Source: Actinoallomurus liliacearum | Lineage (GTDB): Bacteria; Actinomycetota; Actinomycetes; Streptosporangiales; Streptosporangiaceae | Direction of reading: 5' to 3' | DNA length: 64,000 nt | Assembly: GCF_039542035.1 (NCBI RefSeq) | Contig: NZ_BAABHJ010000005.1 | Coordinates: forward strand, 558,001 to 622,000 | The notes under the pieces: model-generated | What the model saw: the letters and a program-made list of their open reading frames with translations, nothing else | Database searches by the model: none | What the model was told of the DNA's origin: nothing | Shown here: piece after piece, positions 31,017-39,143 of the stretch | Position numbering within the stretch: position 1 is the stretch's first letter | Layout: each line of letters opens with the position of its first letter | Position numbers and translations under genes: made by a program

Positions 31017-31595
31017 GTGACCCCCCGTGCCCTGACCCTTCCGGCGGTGATCCTGCTCGGTGTCGGCGTGCTCGCGGGATGTGCGGGCACCGGCGCCGTG
31101 CAGAGCGGCGCCGGCAACTCCGACTCGCGGTACGTCGCGGGCGACAACTCCAGCCAGATCATCAAGAACCGCAAGCCCGCCCCCCAGGTGAAGGGCACCA
31201 CGCTCGACGGCAGGCCCTTCGACCTCGGCGCGCAGAGCGGCAAGGTCACGGTCGTCAACTTCTGGGCGTCCTGGTGCGCGCCGTGCCGCGCCGAGGCGCC
31301 GACGATGGAGCAGATCTACCAGCAGACCAAGGGCTCGGGCGTGCAGTTCCTGGGCGTGGACATCAAGGACGGCAAGGACAACGCGCAGGCGTTCCTCCGC
31401 ACCTTCAAGATCACCTATCCGAGCCTGTACGACCAGGCCGGGCAGGTGGCGCTGGCCTTCCGTGACATCCCGCCGAACGCCGTGCCCTCCACGCTGATCA
31501 TCGACCGGCAGGGCAAGGTCGCGGTCCGCATCATCGGGAGCGTGCCCTACTCCCGCCTCCGGGACCTCGTCACCAAGGTCGCGGCCGAGAAATGA
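31017..31595 (+). CDS. TlpA/ResA-like thioredoxin lipoprotein 1
   Basis: 192 aa from GTG 31017 (AGGAG site, 7 bases). Signal peptide with lipobox LAGC. Thioredoxin-fold AhpC/TSA-Redoxin domain with redox motif WASWCAPC, the cis-Pro loop NAVPSTLIID, and a central TlpA insert. It reduces apocytochrome c cysteines before heme attachment, receiving electrons from CcdA. It is followed, with ATGA overlap, by a second copy. Confidence 0.92.
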   Translation: MTPRALTLPAVILLGVGVLAGCAGTGAVQSGAGNSDSRYVAGDNSSQIIKNRKPAPQVKGTTLDGRPFDLGAQSGKVTVVNFWASWCAPCRAEAPTMEQIYQQTKGSGVQFLGVDIKDGKDNAQAFLRTFKITYPSLYDQAGQVALAFRDIPPNAVPSTLIIDRQGKVAVRIIGSVPYSRLRDLVTKVAAEK

Positions 31596-32158
31596 GCCCT
31601 ACCGCGATGCGCCGTCGTGCCGTGGCCGCCTCGGCCACGGTCGTACTCGGCGGTGCGCTCGCGGGCTGTGCCGGCACCGGCGCCACCGGAGCGCGGCAGT
31701 CCTCCTACGCGCCGTACGAGCTCTTCACGGACCGCAGGCCCGCGCCGCAGGTCACGGGGACGACGCTGGACGGGAAGAGCTTCGACCTCGCCGCCCTGCA
31801 CGGCAAGGTCGCGGTCCTGAACTTCTGGCAGTCCTACTGCGCTCCCTGCCGCGCCGAGGCGCCCGCGCTGCAGAAGGTGTCCGCCGAGACGAAGGCGTCC
31901 GGGGTGCGCTTCGTCGGCGTGGACGTACGTGACGCCAAGGAGGCCGGCAAGGCCTTCGCCCGCACCTTCAAGATCGATTATCCGAGCATCTACGACCAGG
32001 CCGGGCAGGTGGCGCCGGCCTTCCGCGACGTGCCGCTCACCGGCGTGCCGACCACGCTCGTCATCGACCGGAACGGCCGCGTGGCGGGCCGCATCGTCGG
32101 CGGGACGTCGTACTCCGCCCTGCGCGACCTGGTCACGAAGATCGCGGCGGGCCGATGA
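31592..32158 (+). CDS. TlpA/ResA-like thioredoxin lipoprotein 2
   Basis: 188 aa. Lipobox LAGC, redox motif YCAPC in WQSYCAPC, cis-Pro loop TGVPTTLVID. Overall similarity to the preceding gene is high (KPAPQV/RPAPQV, QAGQVALAFRD/QAGQVAPAFRD), so the two arose by tandem duplication. The change from WASWC to WQSYC may tune redox potential or partner choice. ATGA overlap with copy 1 and short spacing to ccdA show one operon. Confidence 0.92.
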   Translation: MSPTAMRRRAVAASATVVLGGALAGCAGTGATGARQSSYAPYELFTDRRPAPQVTGTTLDGKSFDLAALHGKVAVLNFWQSYCAPCRAEAPALQKVSAETKASGVRFVGVDVRDAKEAGKAFARTFKIDYPSIYDQAGQVAPAFRDVPLTGVPTTLVIDRNGRVAGRIVGGTSYSALRDLVTKIAAGR

Positions 32159-32183
32159 AGCGCGGCCGTACGGGGGTGAGCGC

Positions 32184-32918
32184 GTGGTGAGCACCATCAC
32201 CAGCGGATCGCTCGTCATGGCGGTCCCGGTCGCGGCGGCGGCCGGGCTCGTGTCGTTCCTGTCCCCGTGCGTGCTGCCCCTCGTCCCGGGCTACCTCTCG
32301 TACGTCACCGGCATGAGCGGCGCGGACCTCGGGGAGCGGCGGCGGGGGCGGCTGCTGCTCGGGGTCGCGCTGTTCGTCCTGGGGTTCACGGTCGTGTTCG
32401 TGAGCGCGGGGCTGGCGTTCGGCGGGTTCGGCGCGCTGCTGCAGCGGCACGCCGCCGTGATCACGAAGGTGCTGGGCGCGGTCACGATCCTGCTCGGACT
32501 GGCGTTCATGGGGTTCATCCCCGGGCTGCAGCGGACCGTGAAGTCGAGCCGGCTGCCCGCCGCCGGAGTGGCGGGCGCACCGCTCCTCGGCGCGCTGTTC
32601 GGCCTCGGCTGGACGCCCTGCATCGGCCCGACCCTCGCCGCCGTGCAGGCGATGGCCTACACCGAGGCGAGCGCGGCGCGCGGGGCGCTGCTGTCGTTCG
32701 CCTACTGCGTCGGTCTGGGCGTGCCGTTCCTGCTCACCGCCGTCGCGTACCGTAAGGCCCTGGGCGCGTTCGGCTGGGTCAAGCGCCACTATCAGGCCGT
32801 GATGCGCATCGGCGGCGGCCTGCTCGTCGCGATCGGGCTGCTCCTGGTCACCGGGTTCTGGAGTGACCTGACGATTCAACTGCAAGGCTGGGTCTCCGGC
32901 TTCAAGACGGTGATCTGA
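32184..32918 (+). CDS. ccdA: CcdA, thiol-disulfide electron transporter
   Basis: 244 aa from GTG 32184 (GTG 32187 also fits). Six membrane segments. The paired cysteines are in SPCVLPLVPGYLSYV and GWTPCIGP; together they carry electrons from cytoplasmic thioredoxin across the membrane to the TlpA-like lipoproteins. It sits between tlpA2 and resB in the system II cytochrome c maturation operon. Confidence 0.94.
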   Translation: MVSTITSGSLVMAVPVAAAAGLVSFLSPCVLPLVPGYLSYVTGMSGADLGERRRGRLLLGVALFVLGFTVVFVSAGLAFGGFGALLQRHAAVITKVLGAVTILLGLAFMGFIPGLQRTVKSSRLPAAGVAGAPLLGALFGLGWTPCIGPTLAAVQAMAYTEASAARGALLSFAYCVGLGVPFLLTAVAYRKALGAFGWVKRHYQAVMRIGGGLLVAIGLLLVTGFWSDLTIQLQGWVSGFKTVI

Positions 32919-32943
32919 TGAGCTTCGACAAGGGGGTACGCCC

Positions 32944-34554
32944 GTGAGCGTCGACGCTCCTGAGACGCAGGCCGCGCCGCAGGCGCCACGGGAACGCCCG
33001 GCGGGCATCGGTCTGGTCGGCTGGCTCCGGTGGGGCTGGCGGCAGCTGACCTCGATGCGGACGGCCCTGGTCCTCCTGTTCCTCGTCGCGCTCGGCACCG
33101 TGCCCGGATCGTTCCTGCCGCAGCGCGGGCTCGCGCCGGAGAAGGTCACGACCTTCTTCCAGCAGCACAAGACGCTCGCGCCGGTGATGGACAAGCTGTC
33201 GCTGTTCGACGTGTACGCCGCGCCCTGGTTCGCGGCGATCTACATCCTGCTGTTCGTGTCCCTGGCCGGGTGCGTGCTGCCGCGGGCCAAGCACCACGTC
33301 GACCAGTTGCGGTCCCGGCCGCCGAAGGCCCCGCGCAACCTCGGCCGGCTGCCGGAGGCGGCGTCGTACGAGACGGCCGCCGCCCCCGACGAGGTGCTCG
33401 CCGAGGCGCGCGGCATCCTCAAGGGCCGGCGGTTCCGCGTCGACACGTACGACGACGCGGTCGCGGCCGAGAAGGGGTACCTCCGCGAGACCGGCAACCT
33501 GGTCTTCCACTTGGCCCTGCTCGTGCTGCTGTTCGCGGTCGGCTCCGGCGCGGCGTTCGGCTACAAGGGCAACGTCCTGGTGACCGAGGGGGAGGGCTTC
33601 TCCAACACCCTCGCCTCGTACGACGCGTTCAAGGGCGGCCGCAGCTTCACCGCCTCGAAGCTGCCGCCGTTCACCGTCTGGCTCGACTCCTTCTCGGCGA
33701 GCTACCTGCCGAGCGGCCCGAACCGCGGACAGCCGACCAACTTCTCGGCCAAGATCCGGTACCAGAACGGCCTGCGGTCCTCGGTCAAGTCCTACGACCT
33801 GAAGGTCAACCACCCGCTCAACGTGGACGGGTCGCGGGTCTACCTCCTCGGTCACGGCTACGCGCCGCGCTTCACCGTGCGCGACGGCAAGGGGCAGGTC
33901 GCCTTCCAGGGGGCCGTGCCGTTCCTGCCGACCAACGAGGCGACGTACGCCTCCGAGGGCGTCATCAAGGTGCCGGACGCGCAGCCCGACCAGCTCGGCT
34001 TCATCGGCCTGTTCTGGCCCACCGCCGTGCCGAACCAGCAGGGCAAGGTCGTCTCGGCCTTCCCCGCCGCGTGGAACCCGCAGGTCGCGCTGTTCGCCTT
34101 CAAGGGCGACCTCGGCCTGTCCAACGGCGCCCCGCAGTCGGTGTACCGGCTGGAGACCGCCAAGCTCAAGCCCATCCTGATGGGCAACAAGGTCAAGCCG
34201 CTGGCGGCCGGCCAGACGCTGCAACTGCCGGGCGGCGCCGGGTCGGTGACCTTCGACGGCTACCGGCAGTACGTCACCCTCCAGGTCAACCACGACCCCG
34301 GACGCGTCCCCGCGCTCGCCGCCGGCATCGTCGCGATCGCCGGGATCGTGACCTCCTTCCTCGTGCGCCGCCGCAGGGTGTGGGTCCGTGCGACGGCCGC
34401 GGACGGCGGGCGTACCGTGGTCCAGGTCGGAGGGCTCACCCTCGGCGGCGCCACTCCGGACTTCGAAGCGATCGTCGAGCGGCTCAAGACAGCCGCCCCC
34501 GAAGAGTCCCGGAGCACGGCTCCGGACGAACCCCCGAACACAGACGAGGAGTGA
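32944..34554 (+). CDS. resB: ResB, cytochrome c biogenesis (system II) heme-lyase component
   Basis: 536 aa from GTG 32944. Membrane helices near residues 38-58 (TALVLLFLVALGTVPGSFLPQRG is diagnostic), 93-112 and 185-205, a large extracytoplasmic domain, and a last helix at about 445-465 (ALAAGIVAIAGIVTSFLV). With CcsB it exports heme and attaches it to apocytochrome c outside the membrane. Its stop lies within the leader of ccsB. Confidence 0.95.
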   Translation: MSVDAPETQAAPQAPRERPAGIGLVGWLRWGWRQLTSMRTALVLLFLVALGTVPGSFLPQRGLAPEKVTTFFQQHKTLAPVMDKLSLFDVYAAPWFAAIYILLFVSLAGCVLPRAKHHVDQLRSRPPKAPRNLGRLPEAASYETAAAPDEVLAEARGILKGRRFRVDTYDDAVAAEKGYLRETGNLVFHLALLVLLFAVGSGAAFGYKGNVLVTEGEGFSNTLASYDAFKGGRSFTASKLPPFTVWLDSFSASYLPSGPNRGQPTNFSAKIRYQNGLRSSVKSYDLKVNHPLNVDGSRVYLLGHGYAPRFTVRDGKGQVAFQGAVPFLPTNEATYASEGVIKVPDAQPDQLGFIGLFWPTAVPNQQGKVVSAFPAAWNPQVALFAFKGDLGLSNGAPQSVYRLETAKLKPILMGNKVKPLAAGQTLQLPGGAGSVTFDGYRQYVTLQVNHDPGRVPALAAGIVAIAGIVTSFLVRRRRVWVRATAADGGRTVVQVGGLTLGGATPDFEAIVERLKTAAPEESRSTAPDEPPNTDEE

Positions 34555-34559
34555 CGACC

Positions 34560-35510
34560 GTGGTCGACACCCATCTGGCCAATCTGAGCAACCAGTTGAT
34601 GCTCGGTGCGGTGCTGCTCTACGTCGTCACCATGGTCGGATACGCCGCCGACATCTCGTTCGGGCGGCGGCGCGTCGCGGCCGTGCCGCAGGAGGCGAAG
34701 GTCCTCGTCGGCGCGGGCGGCCCCGAGGACGTGCAGGACGTCGAGGAGGTCCAGGACGAGGACGAGGGGCGCCGGATCGACTGGGGCCGGTTCGCGATCC
34801 TCCTCAACGTGCTCGCCTGGGGCGTGCACGGCGCCGAGATCGTCACCCGGGGCATGGCGGCCGACCGCGTGCCCTGGGGCAACATGTACGAGTTCGTGTC
34901 CGCGATCACATTCGCCGCGGTCACCGTGTACCTCGTGATGCTCTGGCGCTACAAGACCAACTGGCTCGGCCCGTTCCTCATGGTGGCCGTCGTCATCGCG
35001 CTCGGCATCGCCACGATCTGGCTGTACGACGACCCGGGTCCGCTCCGCCCGGCGCTGCACTCGTACTGGATCGCCATCCACGTGACCGCCGCCGTGACCG
35101 CCACCGGAACGTTCACCGTCGCCGGCGTCGCCACGATCCTCTACCTCCTCAAGGCCCGCCGGACGCCGCCCAAGCCGGGCGGTCTGCTGGAGCGGGTCCC
35201 CGACGCCGAGACCCTCGACCGCATCTCCCACCGCACGATGATGTTCGGCTTCCCGATCTGGACGTTCGCCATCATCGCCGGCGCGATCTGGGCGGACTCC
35301 GCGTGGGGCCGCTACTGGGGCTGGGACCCCAAGGAGACCTGGTCGTTCATCACCTGGGTCGTCTACGCCGGGTACCTCCACGCCCGCGCCACCGCCGGCT
35401 GGCGGGGCCGCAAGGCTGCCGTCATCTCCCTGATCGCCTTCGCGTGCCTTCTGTTCAACTTCTTCGGAATCAACTACCTCGTCTCCGGGTTGCACTCCTA
35501 CGCTGGTTGA
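34560..35510 (+). CDS. ccsB: CcsB, cytochrome c synthase subunit (WWD-domain heme handler)
   Basis: 316 aa from GTG 34560, which has AGGAG 8 bases before; GTG 34551 in the same frame overlaps the resB stop. Eight or so membrane segments with the WWD-type heme motif GRYWGWDPKETWSF and conserved external histidines (HSYWIAIHV, DRISHRTMMFG). Residues about 32-66 form an extra acidic cytoplasmic loop. Partner of ResB. Last gene of the operon; an L,D-transpeptidase gene follows after 76 bases. Confidence 0.95.
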   Translation: MVDTHLANLSNQLMLGAVLLYVVTMVGYAADISFGRRRVAAVPQEAKVLVGAGGPEDVQDVEEVQDEDEGRRIDWGRFAILLNVLAWGVHGAEIVTRGMAADRVPWGNMYEFVSAITFAAVTVYLVMLWRYKTNWLGPFLMVAVVIALGIATIWLYDDPGPLRPALHSYWIAIHVTAAVTATGTFTVAGVATILYLLKARRTPPKPGGLLERVPDAETLDRISHRTMMFGFPIWTFAIIAGAIWADSAWGRYWGWDPKETWSFITWVVYAGYLHARATAGWRGRKAAVISLIAFACLLFNFFGINYLVSGLHSYAG

Positions 35511-35586
35511 TTATTCAGCTCCCACTGGCAACTTTTTACGCACACCGTGCGTCACATGGGTCGTGGGTGAATCTGGGAGGACTCGC

Positions 35587-36768
35587 GTGGGTAGAAGGCG
35601 GTCGGCCGTTGGCATGATGGCGATGGTGGCCCTGCTGGCCGGTGCGTCCGCGTGTACGGGCAGCAGTGAGGCGGGCACGAACGGCAAGGACGGCACGAAG
35701 GCCCCTGACGCCCAGGTGCGCGTCACTCCCGCCAACGGCACCGCCGCCGCGCGCCCGGACCAGGGCGTCGCGGTCGCGTCCTCGGGCGGAAAGCTCGAGC
35801 AGGTGACGGTCGCCTCGGGCAGCACGCAGGTGCCGGGCGACTTCACCCCCGACCACACGCAGTGGAAGACCAAGTGGACGCTCAAGCCCGGCGCGTCGTA
35901 CACCGTGAACGTCACGGCCAAGAACGCCAAGGGCAAGACCACGACGACGCAGAGCACGTTCAAGACGCAGCCGGCCACCCAGACCTTCAAGATCGCTGAC
36001 ATCACGCCGATGCCCGGCGAGAAGGTCGGCGTGGGCATGCCGATCATCGTGAAGTTCGACAAGCCGATCGCCAACAGGGCGAACGTCGAGCGGGCGCTCG
36101 AGGTGAAGTCGGACAAGGGCGACACCGGCGTCTGGCACTGGATGTCGAGCACGGAGGTCGTCTTCCGCACCCAGAAGTTCTGGGGCTCGCACCAGAACGT
36201 CACGTTCACCGCCCACCTCGCCGGCGTGCGCGGCCTCAAGGGCGTGTACGGCAAGGCGGACGTGTCGCGGTCCTTCAAGATCGGCGCGTCCAACGTCACC
36301 GTGGCCAACGCCAAGACGCACTACATGAAGGTCGACCACGACGGCGTCGTCAAGAAGTTCCCGATCAGCACGGGCGTGGGGTCGACGACGGAGTACACCA
36401 CGACCAGCGGCCTGCACATCACGCAGGAGAAGTCCGAGAGCGTGACGATGGAGTCGCCCGGCCGCAAGCCCGGCGACGCCGGCTACTACAAGGAGGTCGT
36501 GCACCTCGCGGTCCGGATCACCAACCGCGGTGAGTACGTCCACCAGAGCGTCGGGGAGTACGACGCCCTCGGCAACCGCAACGCCAGCCACGGCTGCGTC
36601 CGCACCTCGCCGACCGGCGCCCGGTACTTCTACGACATCGCCCAGCGCGGCGACATCGTGAACGTCACCGGCACCAGCCGCAAGCTGTCCAACGAGGTGG
36701 ACTCCAACGGCTGGGTGTTCTGGGCCCTGTCGTGGAACAAGTGGGTCGCGGGCAGCGCCCTGCACTGA
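35587..36768 (+). CDS. L,D-transpeptidase lipoprotein (paralogue 2)
   Basis: 393 aa from GTG 35587, with GGGAGG 6 bases upstream. Lipobox GASAC, two Ig-like domains (PMPGEKVGVGMPIIVKFDKPI is shared with paralogue 1), then YkuD with NASHGCVR and nucleophile C337. Same domain order and motifs as 28869-30044, but with many fewer Arg residues in the Ig region. The two genes frame the cytochrome c maturation operon. Confidence 0.93.
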   Translation: MGRRRSAVGMMAMVALLAGASACTGSSEAGTNGKDGTKAPDAQVRVTPANGTAAARPDQGVAVASSGGKLEQVTVASGSTQVPGDFTPDHTQWKTKWTLKPGASYTVNVTAKNAKGKTTTTQSTFKTQPATQTFKIADITPMPGEKVGVGMPIIVKFDKPIANRANVERALEVKSDKGDTGVWHWMSSTEVVFRTQKFWGSHQNVTFTAHLAGVRGLKGVYGKADVSRSFKIGASNVTVANAKTHYMKVDHDGVVKKFPISTGVGSTTEYTTTSGLHITQEKSESVTMESPGRKPGDAGYYKEVVHLAVRITNRGEYVHQSVGEYDALGNRNASHGCVRTSPTGARYFYDIAQRGDIVNVTGTSRKLSNEVDSNGWVFWALSWNKWVAGSALH

Positions 36769-36787
36769 CCCGCCGACCAGCGCTTCT

Positions 36788-36821
36788 CCGACCCCGGCCG
36801 CCCGCGTGGCGCCGGGGTCGG
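36788..36821. terminator. Bidirectional terminator after the second L,D-transpeptidase
   Basis: Perfect 11-bp arms CCGACCCCGGC (36788-36798) and GCCGGGGTCGG (36811-36821), 12-base loop, then CGCGTTT. Lies between convergent stops at 36768 and 36836. Confidence 0.8.
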
Positions 36822-36835
36822 CGCGTTTCCACGCC

Positions 36836-37186
36836 CTAGGGCTCCTCGCCGCGGAGGCGACGGTCCAGTTGACGGAGGAATTCCGGGTCGTCGTCCGGGC
36901 CGAGCGGGCCCCGCCGGTCCAGGGGTTCGACCTCGTCCCCGCCGGCGTCCCGTGAGGTGAGGAACTCCGACGGCCACCCGGTCACCCCCGCCCGGACGTA
37001 TCTGCGGCGCCGGCCGAACAGCAGCCAGGCGACCGCACCGAGTTCGAAGCCGAGCAGCACGACGAGGAACCACGCGAACTTCGGCAGGTGCCGGGTTTCG
37101 AATTCATCGGTCGACAGGACCTCGAAGAGGCAGAAGAGCCACACGCCGAGTGCGACAAGGACGAGCACGACGGCAAGGACGAGCAT
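36836..37186 (-). CDS. PLDc_N domain two-helix membrane protein
   Basis: 116 aa from ATG 37186; the longer frame upstream is not protein-like. Two membrane helices (about 1-21 and 36-57) with the PLDc_N signature FCLFEVLSTDEFETRHLPKFAWFLVVLLGFELGAVAWLLFGR, then an acidic/basic cytoplasmic tail (RGPLGPDDDPEFLRQLDRRLRGEE). Such proteins are abundant in actinomycetes and have no settled role. Confidence 0.85.
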   Translation of the reverse strand: MLVLAVVLVLVALGVWLFCLFEVLSTDEFETRHLPKFAWFLVVLLGFELGAVAWLLFGRRRRYVRAGVTGWPSEFLTSRDAGGDEVEPLDRRGPLGPDDDPEFLRQLDRRLRGEEP

Positions 37187-37366
37187 GGTCGCAGAGTAAC
37201 CCGCCCACCTGAACGTCGCCGCAGAGGTGGCCGCACCGGGCCGCAGAACCGGCCGCACCGGGCCGTGGAGGTGGCCGCAGTGGGCCGCCGGATCAGCGGA
37301 GCCTGGGATGACGGGTGGCCGCATGCTCGCTTACGCTTCGGCGTAGCCGAGGCGAGGGGACGTGTC

Positions 37367-38311
37367 ATGCGGTACCGGGTGAACCGTCGCCAGCAGCTCG
37401 AGGCGCCGGCCGCAGACTCCCGGACCGGGCGCCACCGCCGGAGCAAGGACTCCGCCGGCGACGCCGATCGGACGGCTGCCGCCGACCGGCCCGTCGCCCG
37501 CCCGCGCCGCCTGCAGCCTAGGGACGCGCTCGGCCGTTTCCGCAAACTGCGCCCGGACGAGCAGCGGCGGCTCACGGACCGCGCGGACACCCCACTGCCC
37601 GAGCGGCCCGTCGAGCGGCGCTACACCTGGCGCGACTTCGAGCTCGACGACGAGCTGCCGCGCGCGGCGCCGCACCGGCCGGACGCGCCCGACCTACGGG
37701 ACGGACGCCGGCACTGCGGATCGCTGGAGGACGTCCTTTACCGGCAGTGGCCCGCCGACGGCGCGCCGGTCTCCCCGGACGTCGTCCGGGCCGTGGACAG
37801 CCTCGCCGAGCTGCCCGACGTGCTCAAGGACAAGCTCGCCGAGAGCCTGAACGGCATCTACGTGGGCTCCGGCGGGGTTCCGGACCTCGACGACATGGCC
37901 TATCTGCGCGGTGAGCCGCTGCCGTCGGGCAAGGCGACCTGGGACATCTGCGCCGGGGCGTACGGGGACCGAACGATCGTCGTCGGTGACCGTCCGTCAC
38001 CAACTCCGGACGTGATGCTGCACGAGATCGGGCATGCTCTTGACGACATCGACGGCAGGATGACCGACGAGGGCGGTCGACAATGGCAGTCCGACACTCC
38101 GGAGTTCCGGGCACTGTACGCCCAATGTCTTCCACACTTGGAGAGTGCCTTTCACCGGCAGGCGGAGGATCTCGGTCGGCACGAGTTCTTCGCGGACGCC
38201 TTCGCGGCGATCGCGTCGCACCAACGACCGGCGCTTGTCGACATGCTTGGCGGGGATACCCGAACGGCGTTGAATGTAATGCTTTTCTTCAACCGCAAAT
38301 ACGGGATTTAG
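37367..38311 (+). CDS. Anthrax-lethal-factor-like zinc metalloprotease domain protein
   Basis: 314 aa. Residues 1-110 are Arg/Asp-rich and probably disordered. The C-terminal domain (about 120-314) has the zincin motif HEIGH (H219, E220, H223) followed by ALDDIDG and a downstream E273 in HEFFADAFAAI, the arrangement of ATLF-like peptidases found in polymorphic toxins. There is no signal peptide. A small 87-aa gene follows after 10 bases. It may be a toxin/effector domain or an intracellular protease; the fold call is moderate. Confidence 0.65.
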   Translation: MRYRVNRRQQLEAPAADSRTGRHRRSKDSAGDADRTAAADRPVARPRRLQPRDALGRFRKLRPDEQRRLTDRADTPLPERPVERRYTWRDFELDDELPRAAPHRPDAPDLRDGRRHCGSLEDVLYRQWPADGAPVSPDVVRAVDSLAELPDVLKDKLAESLNGIYVGSGGVPDLDDMAYLRGEPLPSGKATWDICAGAYGDRTIVVGDRPSPTPDVMLHEIGHALDDIDGRMTDEGGRQWQSDTPEFRALYAQCLPHLESAFHRQAEDLGRHEFFADAFAAIASHQRPALVDMLGGDTRTALNVMLFFNRKYGI

Positions 38312-38321
38312 GTGATGCGCG

Positions 38322-38585
38322 ATGTACGTGATCAGGCTCCCCGGCGGAAACCTACGGGTGCCCGCGAGCGTGCTGGCCCGCGGGCGGCAGGCGCACGGCG
38401 GCTCGGGGAGCGTGATCGGCCAGGCCTATGTGGAGATCGGCCCGGAGGATCCCGACTACCAGCGTCTTCTCGCGCAGTCGATCTCGGAAGAGGAGATGGC
38501 GGAGAAGCGTCGTCGCTGGCGCGAGGATGATGAGGCGCTGCGCGCCGAATTCGAGGAGTTCAAGGCCCGACAGTCGGAGGAGTGA
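38322..38585 (+). CDS. Small acidic protein paired with the metalloprotease
   Basis: 87 aa, no named family. A short beta-like N-terminus (MYVIRLPGGNLRVPASVLARG) is followed by AYVEIGPEDPDY and a strongly charged helix from about residue 54 (SEEEMAEKRRRWREDDEALR). Ten bases behind the metalloprotease stop, so co-translated. Size, charge and position would suit an inhibitor or chaperone of the upstream protein, but nothing in the sequence proves it. Confidence 0.6.
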   Translation: MYVIRLPGGNLRVPASVLARGRQAHGGSGSVIGQAYVEIGPEDPDYQRLLAQSISEEEMAEKRRRWREDDEALRAEFEEFKARQSEE

Positions 38586-38616
38586 CGGCGAGGTCCGGTC
38601 GCCGCCTACCGACCGT

Positions 38617-38832
38617 CTACCGGCTCAGTTCGCTGCGTACCGAGGACTCGACCGGCTCCTCGCCCCTCAGGAGTGCGTGCACCTCGGATTCCCGGAAACG
38701 GCGGTGGCCGCCCGGCGTCCGGATGCTGCTGATCCGGCCCGCCGCCGCCCACCGTGTTACCGTTTTCGGGTCGACCCGGAACAGGGCGGCGACCTCACCT
38801 GGGGTCAGCAGGCGCTCGCTCGTACTCTCCAC
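38617..38832 (-). CDS. bldC: BldC-type MerR-like DNA-binding protein
   Basis: 71 aa, a lone winged HTH: LLTPGEVAALFRVDPKTVTRWAAAGRISSIRTPGGHRRFRE, nearly the same as Streptomyces BldC, which binds variable direct repeats and times vegetative growth, sporulation and antibiotic genes. GTG 38832 follows GGGGGAGAAAAC. The C-terminal 18 residues (PVESSVRSELSR) are unlike Streptomyces. Presence supports a differentiating actinomycete. Confidence 0.9.
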   Translation of the reverse strand: MESTSERLLTPGEVAALFRVDPKTVTRWAAAGRISSIRTPGGHRRFRESEVHALLRGEEPVESSVRSELSR

Positions 38833-39143
38833 GTTTTCTCTCCCCCTTTGTCCCGCTCTCGTCGCGGGTGGACTGTTTCTCAGTCTGCCGTGTCAAGACC
38901 GATTTCTCCCTTGTTTTCGGAAAACATCACGCTGCGTAGTTTTGTGACATGCAGTAATGACTGCACGTGACGGATCAGTTGCGGGCCCTCGGCCGTACGG
39001 TCGGCCCGTCGCCCACAGTGACGCCGTGACGGCCCCGAGGGGACGGCGAGATGACGGCGGTCACACGCTGAGATGACGGCGGCCACACGCCGAGATGGCG
39101 ACCGTCGCCCCCGGACGCACCGACCCCACGTAGGGTGCTCGCT
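38833..39143. promoter_or_regulatory. Divergent control region of bldC and the threonine dehydratase gene
   Basis: 311 bases with no gene. It is AT-richer at 38880-38960. A near-perfect dyad has arms TGCAGT (38950-38955) and ACTGCA (38960-38965) around AATG, with partial outer agreement. Two 22-bp direct repeats (39048-39069 and 39070-39091, GAGATGACGGCGG then C/T CACACGC) and a partial third from 39092 sit before the dehydratase start. BldC-type proteins bind direct repeats, so self-regulation is possible. Confidence 0.5.

Noticed and set aside
33030..34559. In-frame upstream extension of ccsB through resB
   Set aside because: The extension reads through resB in another frame with Arg/Pro/Gly composition; the AGGAG-GTG at 34560 is the sensible start.
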